From the NCBI GenBank assembly GCA_021802185.1, contig JAKAAV010000111.1:1-7287 (forward strand): a DNA stretch of 7,287 bases, written 5' to 3'. The stretch is from Chloroflexota bacterium (GTDB taxonomy: Bacteria > Chloroflexota > Limnocylindria > Limnocylindrales > CSP1-4). A program made the position numbers and the translations under genes. Below are positions 1-5,924 of this stretch, in pieces. Numbering within the stretch: the stretch's first letter is position 1; each line of letters begins with the position of its first letter. The notes beneath the pieces were generated by a model that was given only the letters and a program-made list of their open reading frames with translations, searched no databases and was not told the origin of the DNA.

Positions 1-504
1 CGTCCACGTCGGGAGCGAGGCGAGCGCCGACGGCGATGGCAGGAGCCACAGGCCGTGAGGCCCCGGCGCGCGCTCCCCATGGTCGCGGACCAGCCGATGC
101 AGCGCTCCGAACGCCTCCGCCCGCGTCACTCGCTGTTCGAGGATCGCGGGCACGAGCGCGTCGAGCACGGCAGCGGTGCGGCCGATCCGGAGCCCGCGGA
201 GCCGGAGGCGGAGCCGAGCCAGGCCGGCGTGTCCGGGCACGTACTCATCCGCGGCCGCGTCGTCCAGGCCCACCAGTGCCGGCACGGCATCGAGCGCCCA
301 CGCCGCCCCGGGACCCCACGCCTCGGCGACCAGCAGGTCCCGGTCGAGGGCGAGGTGGAGCGTGACGGGACCCTCGGGCGAGCGCCAGGCACGCGTCGCC
401 CGGGCAGGCGAGAGCCGCATCGTCGGGTCGTGGAGGCCGCGGCGGAGCGGCCCGAGGGTGAGCTCGAGGTCGAGCGGGACGGCCACGGGGATGTCGCGAC
501 GCAC
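1..504 (-). CDS. DNA-3-methyladenine glycosylase 2 (AlkA-like), N-terminal part
   Basis: This is the N-terminal 168 codons of a probable AlkA-type base-excision repair glycosylase, which removes alkylated purines from DNA in the cytoplasm. The gene leaves the window at position 1, so its catalytic helix-hairpin-helix and Asp cannot be seen. Recognition rests on family resemblance: a beta-rich N-terminal region (residues 5-65, including VTLHLALD), the VPALVGLDD stretch (74-82), VPGH (89-92), and LVPAILEQRVT (117-127), which matches the helix that begins the AlkA catalytic core (usually ILxQQVS-like). It is followed by the typical GPHGLWLLPSP segment (148-158). The frame opens after a TAG at 514-516, and GTG at 504 is the first usable start; GTG at 486 is an alternative. 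There is no well-placed Shine-Dalgarno: GGAGGGG ends about 14 bases upstream. It is divergent from the Rieske gene. The family call is fairly sure; the exact substrate is not. Confidence 0.75.
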   Translation of the reverse strand, partial: MRRDIPVAVPLDLELTLGPLRRGLHDPTMRLSPARATRAWRSPEGPVTLHLALDRDLLVAEAWGPGAAWALDAVPALVGLDDAAADEYVPGHAGLARLRLRLRGLRIGRTAAVLDALVPAILEQRVTRAEAFGALHRLVRDHGERAPGPHGLWLLPSPSALASLPTWT

Positions 505-510
505 CCTGGC

Positions 511-516
511 ATGCTA
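511..516 (-). promoter_or_regulatory. Candidate -10 box for a leaderless glycosylase transcript
   Basis: TAGCAT on the minus strand fits the TANNNT pattern of a -10 element and ends six bases before the GTG at 504. That is the spacing expected when transcription starts at or next to the start codon. No convincing -35 box is visible. The lack of a close ribosome binding site supports a leaderless reading, but the motif is short and could be chance. Confidence 0.3.
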
Positions 517-581
517 CGGCCCCTCCGGAGCGCTCGGTCGCGGAGATGGGGCACACTTTCCGCCTCGGCTGGTCGAACGCC

Positions 582-587
582 AGGGGG
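582..587 (+). promoter_or_regulatory. Ribosome binding site that sets the Rieske gene start
   Basis: AGGGGG lies six bases before the ATG at 594. The in-frame upstream ATG at 546 has no comparable purine-rich site at a useful distance, and its extra 16 residues do not resemble the family. The start at 594 is therefore preferred. Confidence 0.6.
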
Positions 588-593
588 AAAGGA

Positions 594-1457
594 ATGCATC
601 GCAGGATCGGGCAACTGATCGACGAGCAGGCTCGGTGGGCCCGGCCGCTCGGCGAATGGAACCAGCGGTGGCTGGCACAGGTCTTCGACCGGACGCGGCC
701 GCTGAAGGACGTCCTGAACGGGGTGTGGCTCGGCCATCCCGTCCATCCCGCAGTGACCGACGTGCCGGTCGGAGCGCTCACTGCCGGAGTCGTGCTCGAC
801 ATGGCCGGCCACGAGCGCGCCGCCGACCTCGCGCTCGCGACGGCCGTGGCGGGCATGGCGGCATCGGCCGTGACCGGCGCCGCCGACGCGGTCGACACGT
901 ACGGCGGACCGCAGGTGCAGGCCACGGTCCACGCGTCGATCATGGGCGCGAGCCTCGCGGCCTGCCTCGCCTCGCTCGGGCTCCGTGCGACCTCGATCCG
1001 TGCGCTCCGGCCGGTTGCCGTCGCGCTCTCCCTCGCGGGGTATGCGGGAGTGGCGGCCGGGGCCTACGTGGGCGGCGAGCTGACGTATGGGTCCGGCAAC
1101 ATGGTCGACAGGCACGCGTGGGACTCGCGTCGCGCGAAGTGGCGAACGCTCGACGTCAACGAGGTGCCGGACCGGACGCTGGTCCGTGCGAACGCGGGGA
1201 AGACCGCGCTCGTGCTGTGGCGCGACGGCGACGAGATCGTCGCGCTCGACGCGACGTGCGCGCACGCCGGGGGGCCGCTCGACGAGGGCACGATCGAGGA
1301 CGGGTGCGTGCAGTGCCCGTGGCACGGGTCGCGGTTCGCGCTCTCGGACGGCCGTGTGGTGCGCGGGCCGTCCGTCTACGACCAGCCCGCGTGGGAAATC
1401 CGCAGGGCGGACGACGGGCACTTGGAGGCCAGGCAGAAGCCCGCCCTGATCGCGTAG
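594..1457 (+). CDS. DUF2231 membrane protein with C-terminal Rieske [2Fe-2S] domain
   Basis: A 287-residue membrane-bound iron-sulfur protein, probably an electron carrier or the redox partner of an unidentified oxidase or oxygenase. The N-terminal half is DUF2231-like: LGHPVHPAVTDVP (residues 46-58, with H48 and H51) followed by roughly four hydrophobic helices (about 58-72, 79-98, 110-130 and 138-160). The C-terminal part from about residue 183 is a Rieske domain. Its cluster ligands are all present: C222 and H224 in CAHAGGPL, and C241 and H244 in CPWHGSRF, followed by the usual DGRVVRGP strand. By the fold the cluster domain follows the last helix directly; which side of the membrane it faces cannot be decided, as there is no Tat-type signal. 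It has no operon partner: the upstream gene is divergent and the downstream gene convergent. The partner protein and substrate are unknown; the domain calls are secure. Confidence 0.9.
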   Translation: MHRRIGQLIDEQARWARPLGEWNQRWLAQVFDRTRPLKDVLNGVWLGHPVHPAVTDVPVGALTAGVVLDMAGHERAADLALATAVAGMAASAVTGAADAVDTYGGPQVQATVHASIMGASLAACLASLGLRATSIRALRPVAVALSLAGYAGVAAGAYVGGELTYGSGNMVDRHAWDSRRAKWRTLDVNEVPDRTLVRANAGKTALVLWRDGDEIVALDATCAHAGGPLDEGTIEDGCVQCPWHGSRFALSDGRVVRGPSVYDQPAWEIRRADDGHLEARQKPALIA

Positions 1458-1672
1458 ACCTCGTCGCCGATCGAACCGGCAACCCCGGGGCCGCCCTCAG
1501 CCGGCCGCGGCGGCGAGTCCGAGCGGGGCGGCGAGTCCGAGCGCGGCGGCGAGTCCGAGCGCGGCGGCGGGTCCGAGCGCGGCGGCGAGGCTCAGTCCGT
1601 GCCCGAGCCGGCGCCCGAGCCCGAGGTCCAACCGGAGGCCCAGGCCCCGCCCGCCGCTCGCCGGGCAGAGCC
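1458..1672. other. Intergenic space between convergent genes
   Basis: This 215-bp gap separates the stop of the Rieske gene (TAG, 1455-1457) from the stop of the isomerase gene on the other strand (TGA, 1673-1675). It holds the 18-bp tandem repeats described separately. Several short GC-rich inverted repeats occur, for example a 5-bp GCCCG/CGGGC stem near 1649-1666, but none is followed by a T-run, so no rho-independent terminator can be called. The plus-strand frame of the Rieske gene stays open through the whole gap to a stop at 1833-1835. Confidence 0.7.
1509..1589. repeat. 18-bp tandem repeat, four copies plus a remnant
   Basis: Four head-to-tail copies of GGCGGCGAGTCCGAGCGC occupy 1509-1580. 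Copy 1 ends in G instead of C, copies 2 and 3 are identical, and copy 4 has one A-to-G change. A fifth copy keeps only its first nine bases (1581-1589) before diverging. The unit length is a multiple of three; in the Rieske frame it would read Gly-Gly-Glu-Ser-Glu-Arg. Near-identity suggests recent slippage or expansion. Confidence 0.9.
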
Positions 1673-3625
1673 TCAGCTGGCGGGCGGGGTTGCCGCGGCG
1701 ATGTCGGGCGACTGCCAGATGTTCGCCTTCGCCTTCTGCGCCGCGTACCAGTTGGTGAACGCCGATCCCTGCAGAGTGGAGAGCTGCGACGAGTCGACCT
1801 TGCGCGACTCCTTCTGGCTCACCTCGTACAGGTAGATCCCGTCCGACTTCGTCTGGGGCTGGCTGACCTGCCCGACCTTCAGCGAGAACAGCACGTCCTG
1901 CGTCTGCTGATCGAGCTGGTACGGGGCGATCCAGCCCATGTCGCCGCCCGACGCCGCGTCGGTCGCATCGGAGTTCGCCTTCGCGATCGCCGAGAAGCTC
2001 GCGCCCGGAGCCGCCAGATCCTTCTGGACCTGCTTGAGCCGGTCCTGCGGCGAAGGCCGGCTGCCCTCGAACAGGATCACGTGGTACCCGTACTGGCTCT
2101 TCACCGGGCCGATGATCTCGTCGATCTGGTGCGTCCCGGTGAACAGCGGGCCGGAGAACGCGGGCACCATCTGCGCCTGCGTGAACCAGCCGAGCTCGCC
2201 GCCGTTCGCCCCCGATGTCGTGTCGTTGCTGTCCGACTTGGCGAGTTTCGCGAACTCGGCCGCGCGCTGGGTCGGGTCCGAGATGGCGCGCAGCTGCGCC
2301 GCGAGGGCATCGGCCTTCTTCTGAGCGGCGGCCCATGACGGGTCACTCGCCGGAATCGACGAGGCGTTGTTGGGGTTGCCCTTCGGGCTGATCAGGATGT
2401 GCGCCGCCTTCACCTCGGGTCCCGTGATCGGGTTCCCGTTCGCATCCGTCGTCGCGATCTTGATCTCCCAGGCGTGGACCTGCTCGATGTTTCCGGTGGT
2501 CATCTTCTTCGTGATGGCGTCCTGGAGCTTCTGCGACAGCAGGTTGTAGTACACGGCCTGCCGGTACGCGGCGTAGTTGACGCCCGCGGACTCGATGTTC
2601 TTCTGGAAGTTCGGGTCCGTCTTCGGGGCCACGATGTCGGTGACCTTGCCGATCCGGTACACGCCGTCGGCGCCCTTCACGACCCCGGTCATGCCGTTCA
2701 GCGGCAGCTTGAACAGGTCGTTGACCCAGGTCTGATCGACCGTGTTGGTCGACGTGATGTACCCGTAGTCGCCGCCCTTCGTAGCACTCGGGTCGGTGCT
2801 GTACTGCTTCGCGACGGTCGCCCATGGGGTGCCCGCCTTGATCGCAGCGAGCGCGGCGTCGGCCGCCGCCTTGGCCGCGGCGTCCTGCGCCGGGGTGGGC
2901 CCGGTCGAAGCGGACGGGGACGGCGACGCGTTCGGGGCGGCCGAGGCGCCCGCGGAGGCGCCGGGTGCGGTCGACGCGGCGGGGGCCGTAGAGGCGGAGG
3001 CGCTCGCGGACGGCGAAGCGGAGGCCGAGCCCGAGGCGGACGGCGACGCGCCTGCGCCTGCGGATGCGCTCGGAGAGGGCGTCGGGGTGGCCTGGGCGGC
3101 CGGGGTCGCGCCGGGGGCGACGAAGATCGCGAGCACCTTCCGCTGCTCCGGCGACGTCGCCTCCTGCTTGAGCTCGTTGTCGACGTCCGACTGCGAGACG
3201 GTCACGCCCTGCTGCTTCGCCAGCTGCGACTGGAGAACGCCGTCGATGAGCTCGCTCGCCGCGGTCTGGGGCAGCGACTGGAGCTCCTGCTGGAGGTACT
3301 GCGCCTCCTGAGAGGCCGTCGTCTGATCCACCGCGCCGGACGCCACCTCGCTCTGGAGAGACGCCAGGATGGTGTTGATCCGGTACGCGTCGACGGTCTG
3401 CTGCTCGTGCCACTGGTCCTTCGAGATCGAGACGCCGTTGACCGTCGCAATGGCGGCGAGGTGGTCGCCGTAGTACATCGCCCCGACGGCCCCGGCAAGG
3501 ACCGCGATCGCGACGACGATCACCGCGATGAACCCGAACGTGACGAGGATCTGCTGCCGCTGCTCCTGCCCCATCGACGAGGAGCGCTTGCGGTGCGGGG
3601 CGGCCCTTGGCGTGCGAAAGGTCAT
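1673..3625 (-). CDS. Membrane-anchored SurA/PrsA-like peptidyl-prolyl isomerase
   Basis: A 650-residue extracytoplasmic foldase of the parvulin group, expected to help secreted proteins fold at the outer face of the membrane. A basic N-terminus (HRKR, 11-14) precedes one transmembrane helix (about 26-50), then VNGVSISKDQW (62-72), the usual opening of a SurA_N-type chaperone domain running to about 160. Module 1 (162-333) starts KVLAIFVAP and continues at KGGDYGYI (283-290), but is split by an Ala/Ser/Pro/Thr/Gly linker at 172-246. Module 2 (404-520) is a regular parvulin domain with AAHILISP (H409), GGELGWF and YGYHVILFE (H515). Module 3 (525-608) is partial, with GGDMGWI and DGIYLYEVS. In module 1 the two histidine positions are Ala166 and Tyr323; in module 3 the second is Tyr598. 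Activity, if any, should sit in module 2. The start at 3625 has a weak AGGGAA 12 bases upstream; Met18 (3574) is an alternative that still keeps the helix. Confidence 0.9.
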   Translation of the reverse strand: MTFRTPRAAPHRKRSSSMGQEQRQQILVTFGFIAVIVVAIAVLAGAVGAMYYGDHLAAIATVNGVSISKDQWHEQQTVDAYRINTILASLQSEVASGAVDQTTASQEAQYLQQELQSLPQTAASELIDGVLQSQLAKQQGVTVSQSDVDNELKQEATSPEQRKVLAIFVAPGATPAAQATPTPSPSASAGAGASPSASGSASASPSASASASTAPAASTAPGASAGASAAPNASPSPSASTGPTPAQDAAAKAAADAALAAIKAGTPWATVAKQYSTDPSATKGGDYGYITSTNTVDQTWVNDLFKLPLNGMTGVVKGADGVYRIGKVTDIVAPKTDPNFQKNIESAGVNYAAYRQAVYYNLLSQKLQDAITKKMTTGNIEQVHAWEIKIATTDANGNPITGPEVKAAHILISPKGNPNNASSIPASDPSWAAAQKKADALAAQLRAISDPTQRAAEFAKLAKSDSNDTTSGANGGELGWFTQAQMVPAFSGPLFTGTHQIDEIIGPVKSQYGYHVILFEGSRPSPQDRLKQVQKDLAAPGASFSAIAKANSDATDAASGGDMGWIAPYQLDQQTQDVLFSLKVGQVSQPQTKSDGIYLYEVSQKESRKVDSSQLSTLQGSAFTNWYAAQKAKANIWQSPDIAAATPPAS

Positions 3626-3662
3626 GGTCGTTCGACGTTCCCTGTGTGTGATGGCGAGCGAG

Positions 3663-3683
3663 GCGGCGCGGGGAGCGCGCCGC
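3663..3683 (-). other. GC-only hairpin in the leader of the isomerase gene
   Basis: GCGGCGCG, a five-base loop, and CGCGCCGC form a perfect 8-bp stem made only of G-C pairs. It ends 37 bases before the isomerase start codon and would lie in the 5' leader if the candidate -10 box at 3693-3698 is used. No T-run follows, so it is not a standard terminator. It may stabilise the leader or affect translation; the stem is certain, the role is not. Confidence 0.45.
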
Positions 3684-3692
3684 GGAACTGCA

Positions 3693-3698
3693 AGAGTA
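3693..3698 (-). promoter_or_regulatory. Candidate -10 box for the isomerase gene
   Basis: TACTCT on the minus strand fits TANNNT and lies about 68 bases before the start codon at 3625. The nearest -35-like sequence, TTGCAG at 3720-3725, is 21 bases away, too far for a normal housekeeping promoter, so the call is weak. The gap from the upstream PAC2 gene is 192 bp, which makes a separate promoter plausible. That gap also holds a 6-bp GCGACG/CGTCGC stem (3761-3781) and the palindrome CGCCGATCGGCG (3752-3763), neither with a T-run. Confidence 0.25.
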
Positions 3699-3817
3699 CC
3701 GCCTCGGGCGGGCGGTCCGCTGCAACCGCGGACGAATCTTCACCGTTTCTGCGCCGATCGGCGACGCTGACGCACCGTCGCTTCGTTGGCGGCGCGTGGC
3801 ACATGCCCCGCGTCGCG

Positions 3818-4687
3818 TCAGGATCGCTGGCTGCCCTCGTTTCCGCGGTCCCGAAGGAACCGCTCGATGTCCGCGATCAGGTCGCCGCCGGACGGCGCCT
3901 GCTCCTCGTCGACCTTCGCCTCGAGCCGCGCGATGTGCTGGCGCGTCGATTCGTCAGACGCCACCGCGAGGTCCAGCCGCATCCGGATCTGCCGCGCCTC
4001 CTCGGGGAGGTCGCCGAGCGGGATCTCGCCGCCGAGATGCCGGCCGAGGATCCGCAGCAACTCGATCGCGGCGGCGGGCGACGGCCCGGTCACGTAATGG
4101 GGAACGTGGGCGAAGTAGCCGACGGCCGGGATTCCCGCCGCGGCGACGGCCATCTCCAGCACCGAGAGCGCGGCCGCGGGCACGCGCAGCACCCCTTCCG
4201 GACCGGGACCCACGCCGGCGCGGAGCAGGTCCGGCCTGGACGCCGTGCCCATGACCTGGACGGGCCGCGTGTGGGGCACCGCGCCCGGAATCGCGCCGAC
4301 GCTCACCCATTCCGACACGTCCAGGCGTCGCGCGAGCTCGACCGTCGCGTCACACAGCTCGTGCCACCGGTAGTCGGGTTCGGGTCCGACGATCACGACG
4401 ACGTCGCGCTCGCCCACCCGTGTCGACCGGATCGGGAGTTCCGGCCAGGTCAGCTCGCTCGGCCTGCCGTCGACGATTTCGAGCGACGGCCTCCGGGCCC
4501 GGTAGTCGAACAGCGCGTCCGGGTCGAATGTCCCGACGACGTCCGCGCCGTCGGCGAGCTGGCCGAGGGCGATGGTCGCGGCCGTGCCCGCGTCGACCCA
4601 GCCCTCGAACGCCACGAGCATCACGGGCTGCCGGATGGCGGGGACGTGGTCGAGGCGGTACAGCGGCACGGCGACAGGATATGACAT
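3818..4687 (-). CDS. PAC2-family protein (proteasome assembly chaperone-like)
   Basis: A 289-residue cytoplasmic protein of the PAC2 family, related in fold to the eukaryotic proteasome assembly chaperone PAC2 and common in actinobacteria and some Chloroflexota. Its bacterial function is not well established. The diagnostic features are AFEGWVDAG (26-34) near the N-terminus, a central strand VVVIVGPEPDYRW (96-108), GAIPGAVPHTRPV (131-143) and YFAHVPHYV (191-199). The C-terminus from about 225 to 282 is charged and helical, with a coiled-coil-like stretch (HIARLEAKVDEEQ). Length fits the family. ATG at 4687 is the first start in the frame; it has no clear ribosome binding site, and a GTG at 4669 would also keep every conserved part. 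It is divergent from the secreted-protein gene and on the same strand as the isomerase 192 bp downstream. No proteasome genes are visible here, so a link to the proteasome is not shown. Confidence 0.85.
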   Translation of the reverse strand: MSYPVAVPLYRLDHVPAIRQPVMLVAFEGWVDAGTAATIALGQLADGADVVGTFDPDALFDYRARRPSLEIVDGRPSELTWPELPIRSTRVGERDVVVIVGPEPDYRWHELCDATVELARRLDVSEWVSVGAIPGAVPHTRPVQVMGTASRPDLLRAGVGPGPEGVLRVPAAALSVLEMAVAAAGIPAVGYFAHVPHYVTGPSPAAAIELLRILGRHLGGEIPLGDLPEEARQIRMRLDLAVASDESTRQHIARLEAKVDEEQAPSGGDLIADIERFLRDRGNEGSQRS

Positions 4688-4896
4688 GCCGCAGGCACGA
4701 CGGGCGCCGACCCGTGGCGACCCGGACCACCGTCGGGTCGGTGCCGAACGATCGTCAGGGGAGCGGGCCGCAACGGATCGCGCGCAGGATCGTTCTGGCA
4801 GTCAGGGGCCCGGGTGAGTGGCCGGGCCAACGCCGAACGCAACCGGGTCAGCGCCACGCGTCATTCAGGCGCCGGAGCCATGCAGTGAGGACCAGC
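4688..4896. other. Intergenic space between divergent genes
   Basis: These 209 bp lie between the PAC2 gene (leftward) and the secreted-protein gene (rightward) and should carry promoters for both. I see no clear -10/-35 pair for either. At the right end is a minimal ATG-CAG-TGA reading frame (4880-4888) whose stop runs into the ribosome binding site of the next gene. Confidence 0.5.
4887..4890 (+). promoter_or_regulatory. Ribosome binding site of the secreted-protein gene
   Basis: GAGG (within GTGAGGA) lies six bases before the ATG at 4897. The frame stays open further upstream, but only this start has a good binding site and places a signal peptide at the N-terminus. Confidence 0.65.
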
Positions 4897-5448
4897 ATGA
4901 TCGGACGCATCGCCAGGTACGTGAGCCTCAGGGCCGCAACGGCGCTCGTGGTCGCGGCCGCGCTGCCCGTCGGGCTTGTCGCCGCGAGCGCGCTCGTCAG
5001 CCACCCCGCGACGGCGGGGCACACCGGATTCACGACGCCGAACCAGGCGGGTCTGACGATCCCGACCGCGTCGCCGGACCTCTCGGGTCTCGGCGCCGGC
5101 GCCACGGACACGCCCGATGCCACCGAGACGCCCGAGCCGACGGACACGCCCGATGCCACCGAGACGCCCGAGCCGACGGACACGCCCGATGCGGCCGCCG
5201 CGCCCGAGTCGACCGCCCGGCCGACCGACAACCACGGCTGGCTCGTATCGCAGGCGGCCGAGGACGAGTCCCTCGTCGGCGGCCCGAACGACAACCATGG
5301 CGGGTACGTCAGCGGCATCGCGCGCGGCGACAAGACGAACGGCCACACGTCGACCTGCGCGACCAGGACGCACGGCGAGTCAGAAGGTCACTGCATCGCC
5401 CCGGCGGCGGCCCCATCCGCGTCGCCGACGCCCACGGCGACCGAATAG
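4897..5448 (+). CDS. Small secreted repeat protein with duplicated DNHG motif
   Basis: I do not recognise a named family. The 183-residue product starts with a signal-peptide-like segment: basic positions (R4, R7, R12), a hydrophobic core (about 13-34), and an Ala-Thr-Ala site (38-40) that suggests cleavage near residue 40. The mature part begins with a low-complexity linker holding two copies of TDTPDATETPEP and a partial third (residues 70-99), rich in Thr, Pro, Asp and Glu. After it come two similar segments, DNHGWLVSQAA and DNHGGYVSGIA, then a stretch with two cysteines (in STCATRTHGESEGHC) that could form a disulfide, and a second Pro/Ser/Thr tail. NHG-x2-VS-like motifs occur in short exported proteins of high-GC bacteria, which is my only family hint. 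The gene stands alone, with the PAC2 gene divergent upstream. Export is well supported; function is unknown. Confidence 0.75.
   Translation: MIGRIARYVSLRAATALVVAAALPVGLVAASALVSHPATAGHTGFTTPNQAGLTIPTASPDLSGLGAGATDTPDATETPEPTDTPDATETPEPTDTPDAAAAPESTARPTDNHGWLVSQAAEDESLVGGPNDNHGGYVSGIARGDKTNGHTSTCATRTHGESEGHCIAPAAAPSASPTPTATE
5104..5192 (+). repeat. 36-bp coding tandem repeat, two copies plus a half
   Basis: Copies at 5104-5139 and 5140-5175 are identical, and a third is matched from 5176 to 5192 before diverging. Each full copy encodes the 12-residue unit TDTPDATETPEP. The unit itself is built from two related halves (DTPDAT, ETPEPT). DNA-level identity points to recent duplication by slippage. 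There are no spacers, so it is not a CRISPR array. Confidence 0.9.
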
Positions 5449-5804
5449 CGCTCGCCGCCGGTCGCCGGCGCGCTCTCCCGAGACCCGACGGTCAGGTGGC
5501 GCAGGCGCCGAGGACGGCGTCGGAGACGGCGAAGTGGCCTTCGATCGAAAGGACCGTGGAGGGCACGGGCAGCCCACTCCAGCCCCTCCAGCGCGCCCTC
5601 GTGCTGCGCAAACGTGTGAAGCCGGAGGCAGACGAAGCCGAGGCGCGCGAACAGCCAGCGCGGAATGGCGAGTGCGCGTCCACGCGTCGCGACTGTGCTC
5701 ACTCGCGGATCCCCGAACCCCTGTCGGGGCCGCGCACGGGCCAGGAGGGGTCCTGTGGATGGCCGAACCGCGCGAGCCGCGGCGGCGAACAGGATTGGGG
5801 GAAG
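5449..5804. other. 356-bp stretch without a convincing gene
   Basis: Just after the secreted-protein stop there is a 6-bp stem CGCCGG/CGCCGG-complement with a TCG loop (5456-5470), a weak terminator candidate without a T-run. The rest holds two overlapping minus-strand reading frames (GTG at 5702 to 5388, and GTG at 5683 to 5492). The first reads sensibly in its first half (RWLFARLGFVCLRL) and turns Arg-rich later, while the second looks better in its last part (IEGHFAVSDAVLGACAT). That is the pattern of a decayed, frameshifted gene, but I recognise no family and would not annotate it as coding. It also forms the region downstream of the tRNA; I see no terminator with a T-run there. Confidence 0.45.
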
Positions 5805-5879
5805 TGGCTGGCGCGCCAGGATTCGAACCTGGAACCCCCTGATCCAGAGTCAGGTGCTCTACCGTTGAGCCACGCGCCA
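5805..5879 (-). tRNA. tRNA-Gln (anticodon CTG), CCA encoded
   Basis: A complete cloverleaf of 75 bases can be folded. The acceptor stem is TGGCGCG (5873-5879) with CGCGCCA (5809-5815), seven pairs. The D arm is GCTC/GAGC with a seven-base loop. The anticodon stem is CCTGA/TCAGG around the loop CTCTGGA, which puts CTG at positions 34-36 (5845-5847) and reads the glutamine codon CAG. The variable loop is GGGTT, and the T arm is CCAGG/CCTGG around TTCGAAT. The discriminator base is G (5808) and CCA is encoded at 5805-5807. The Gln(TTG) partner is not in this window. Confidence 0.97.
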
Positions 5880-5894
5880 GCGGACTGGCACCGA

Positions 5895-5903
5895 ATCCTA
5901 GCA
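5895..5903 (-). promoter_or_regulatory. Candidate extended -10 promoter of the tRNA
   Basis: TGC-TAGGAT on the minus strand fits an extended -10 element (TGn followed by TANNNT, here TAGGAT). It ends 15 bases before the tRNA 5' end, which would leave a short leader to be removed by RNase P. No good -35 box is visible, as is common with extended -10 promoters. Confidence 0.4.
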
Positions 5904-5924
5904 GACGGCGCGACCGCTCCGGGC

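Noticed and set aside
126..1421. 431-residue minus-strand frame running opposite the Rieske gene
   Set aside because: Arg/Pro-rich, low-sense translation. The plus strand carries complete DUF2231 and Rieske motifs, and the left part conflicts with the AlkA-like frame.
176..2338. 720-residue plus-strand frame
   Set aside because: Arg-rich shadow frame that crosses three supported genes on both strands; no recognisable domain.
3720..3725. TTGCAG as the -35 box of the isomerase promoter
   Set aside because: The distance to the candidate -10 box is 21 bases, outside the usual 16-19.
2399..4684. 761-residue plus-strand frame opposite the isomerase and PAC2 genes
   Set aside because: Composition is Arg/Gly/Asp-rich and typical of an antisense frame in high-GC DNA. 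The minus strand has clear domain motifs throughout.
4420..4896. Longer upstream start for the secreted-protein gene
   Set aside because: The extension overlaps the divergent PAC2 gene, is Arg-rich, and would bury the signal peptide; the GAGG site and signal sequence support 4897.
5104..5192. 36-bp repeats as a CRISPR array
   Set aside because: The unit length fits, but copies abut with no spacers and lie in frame within a coding region as a 12-residue unit.
5665..5868. 67-residue plus-strand frame ending WRARIRTWNPLIQSQVLYR
   Set aside because: Also a known-type artefact from translating across the tRNA on its opposite strand.
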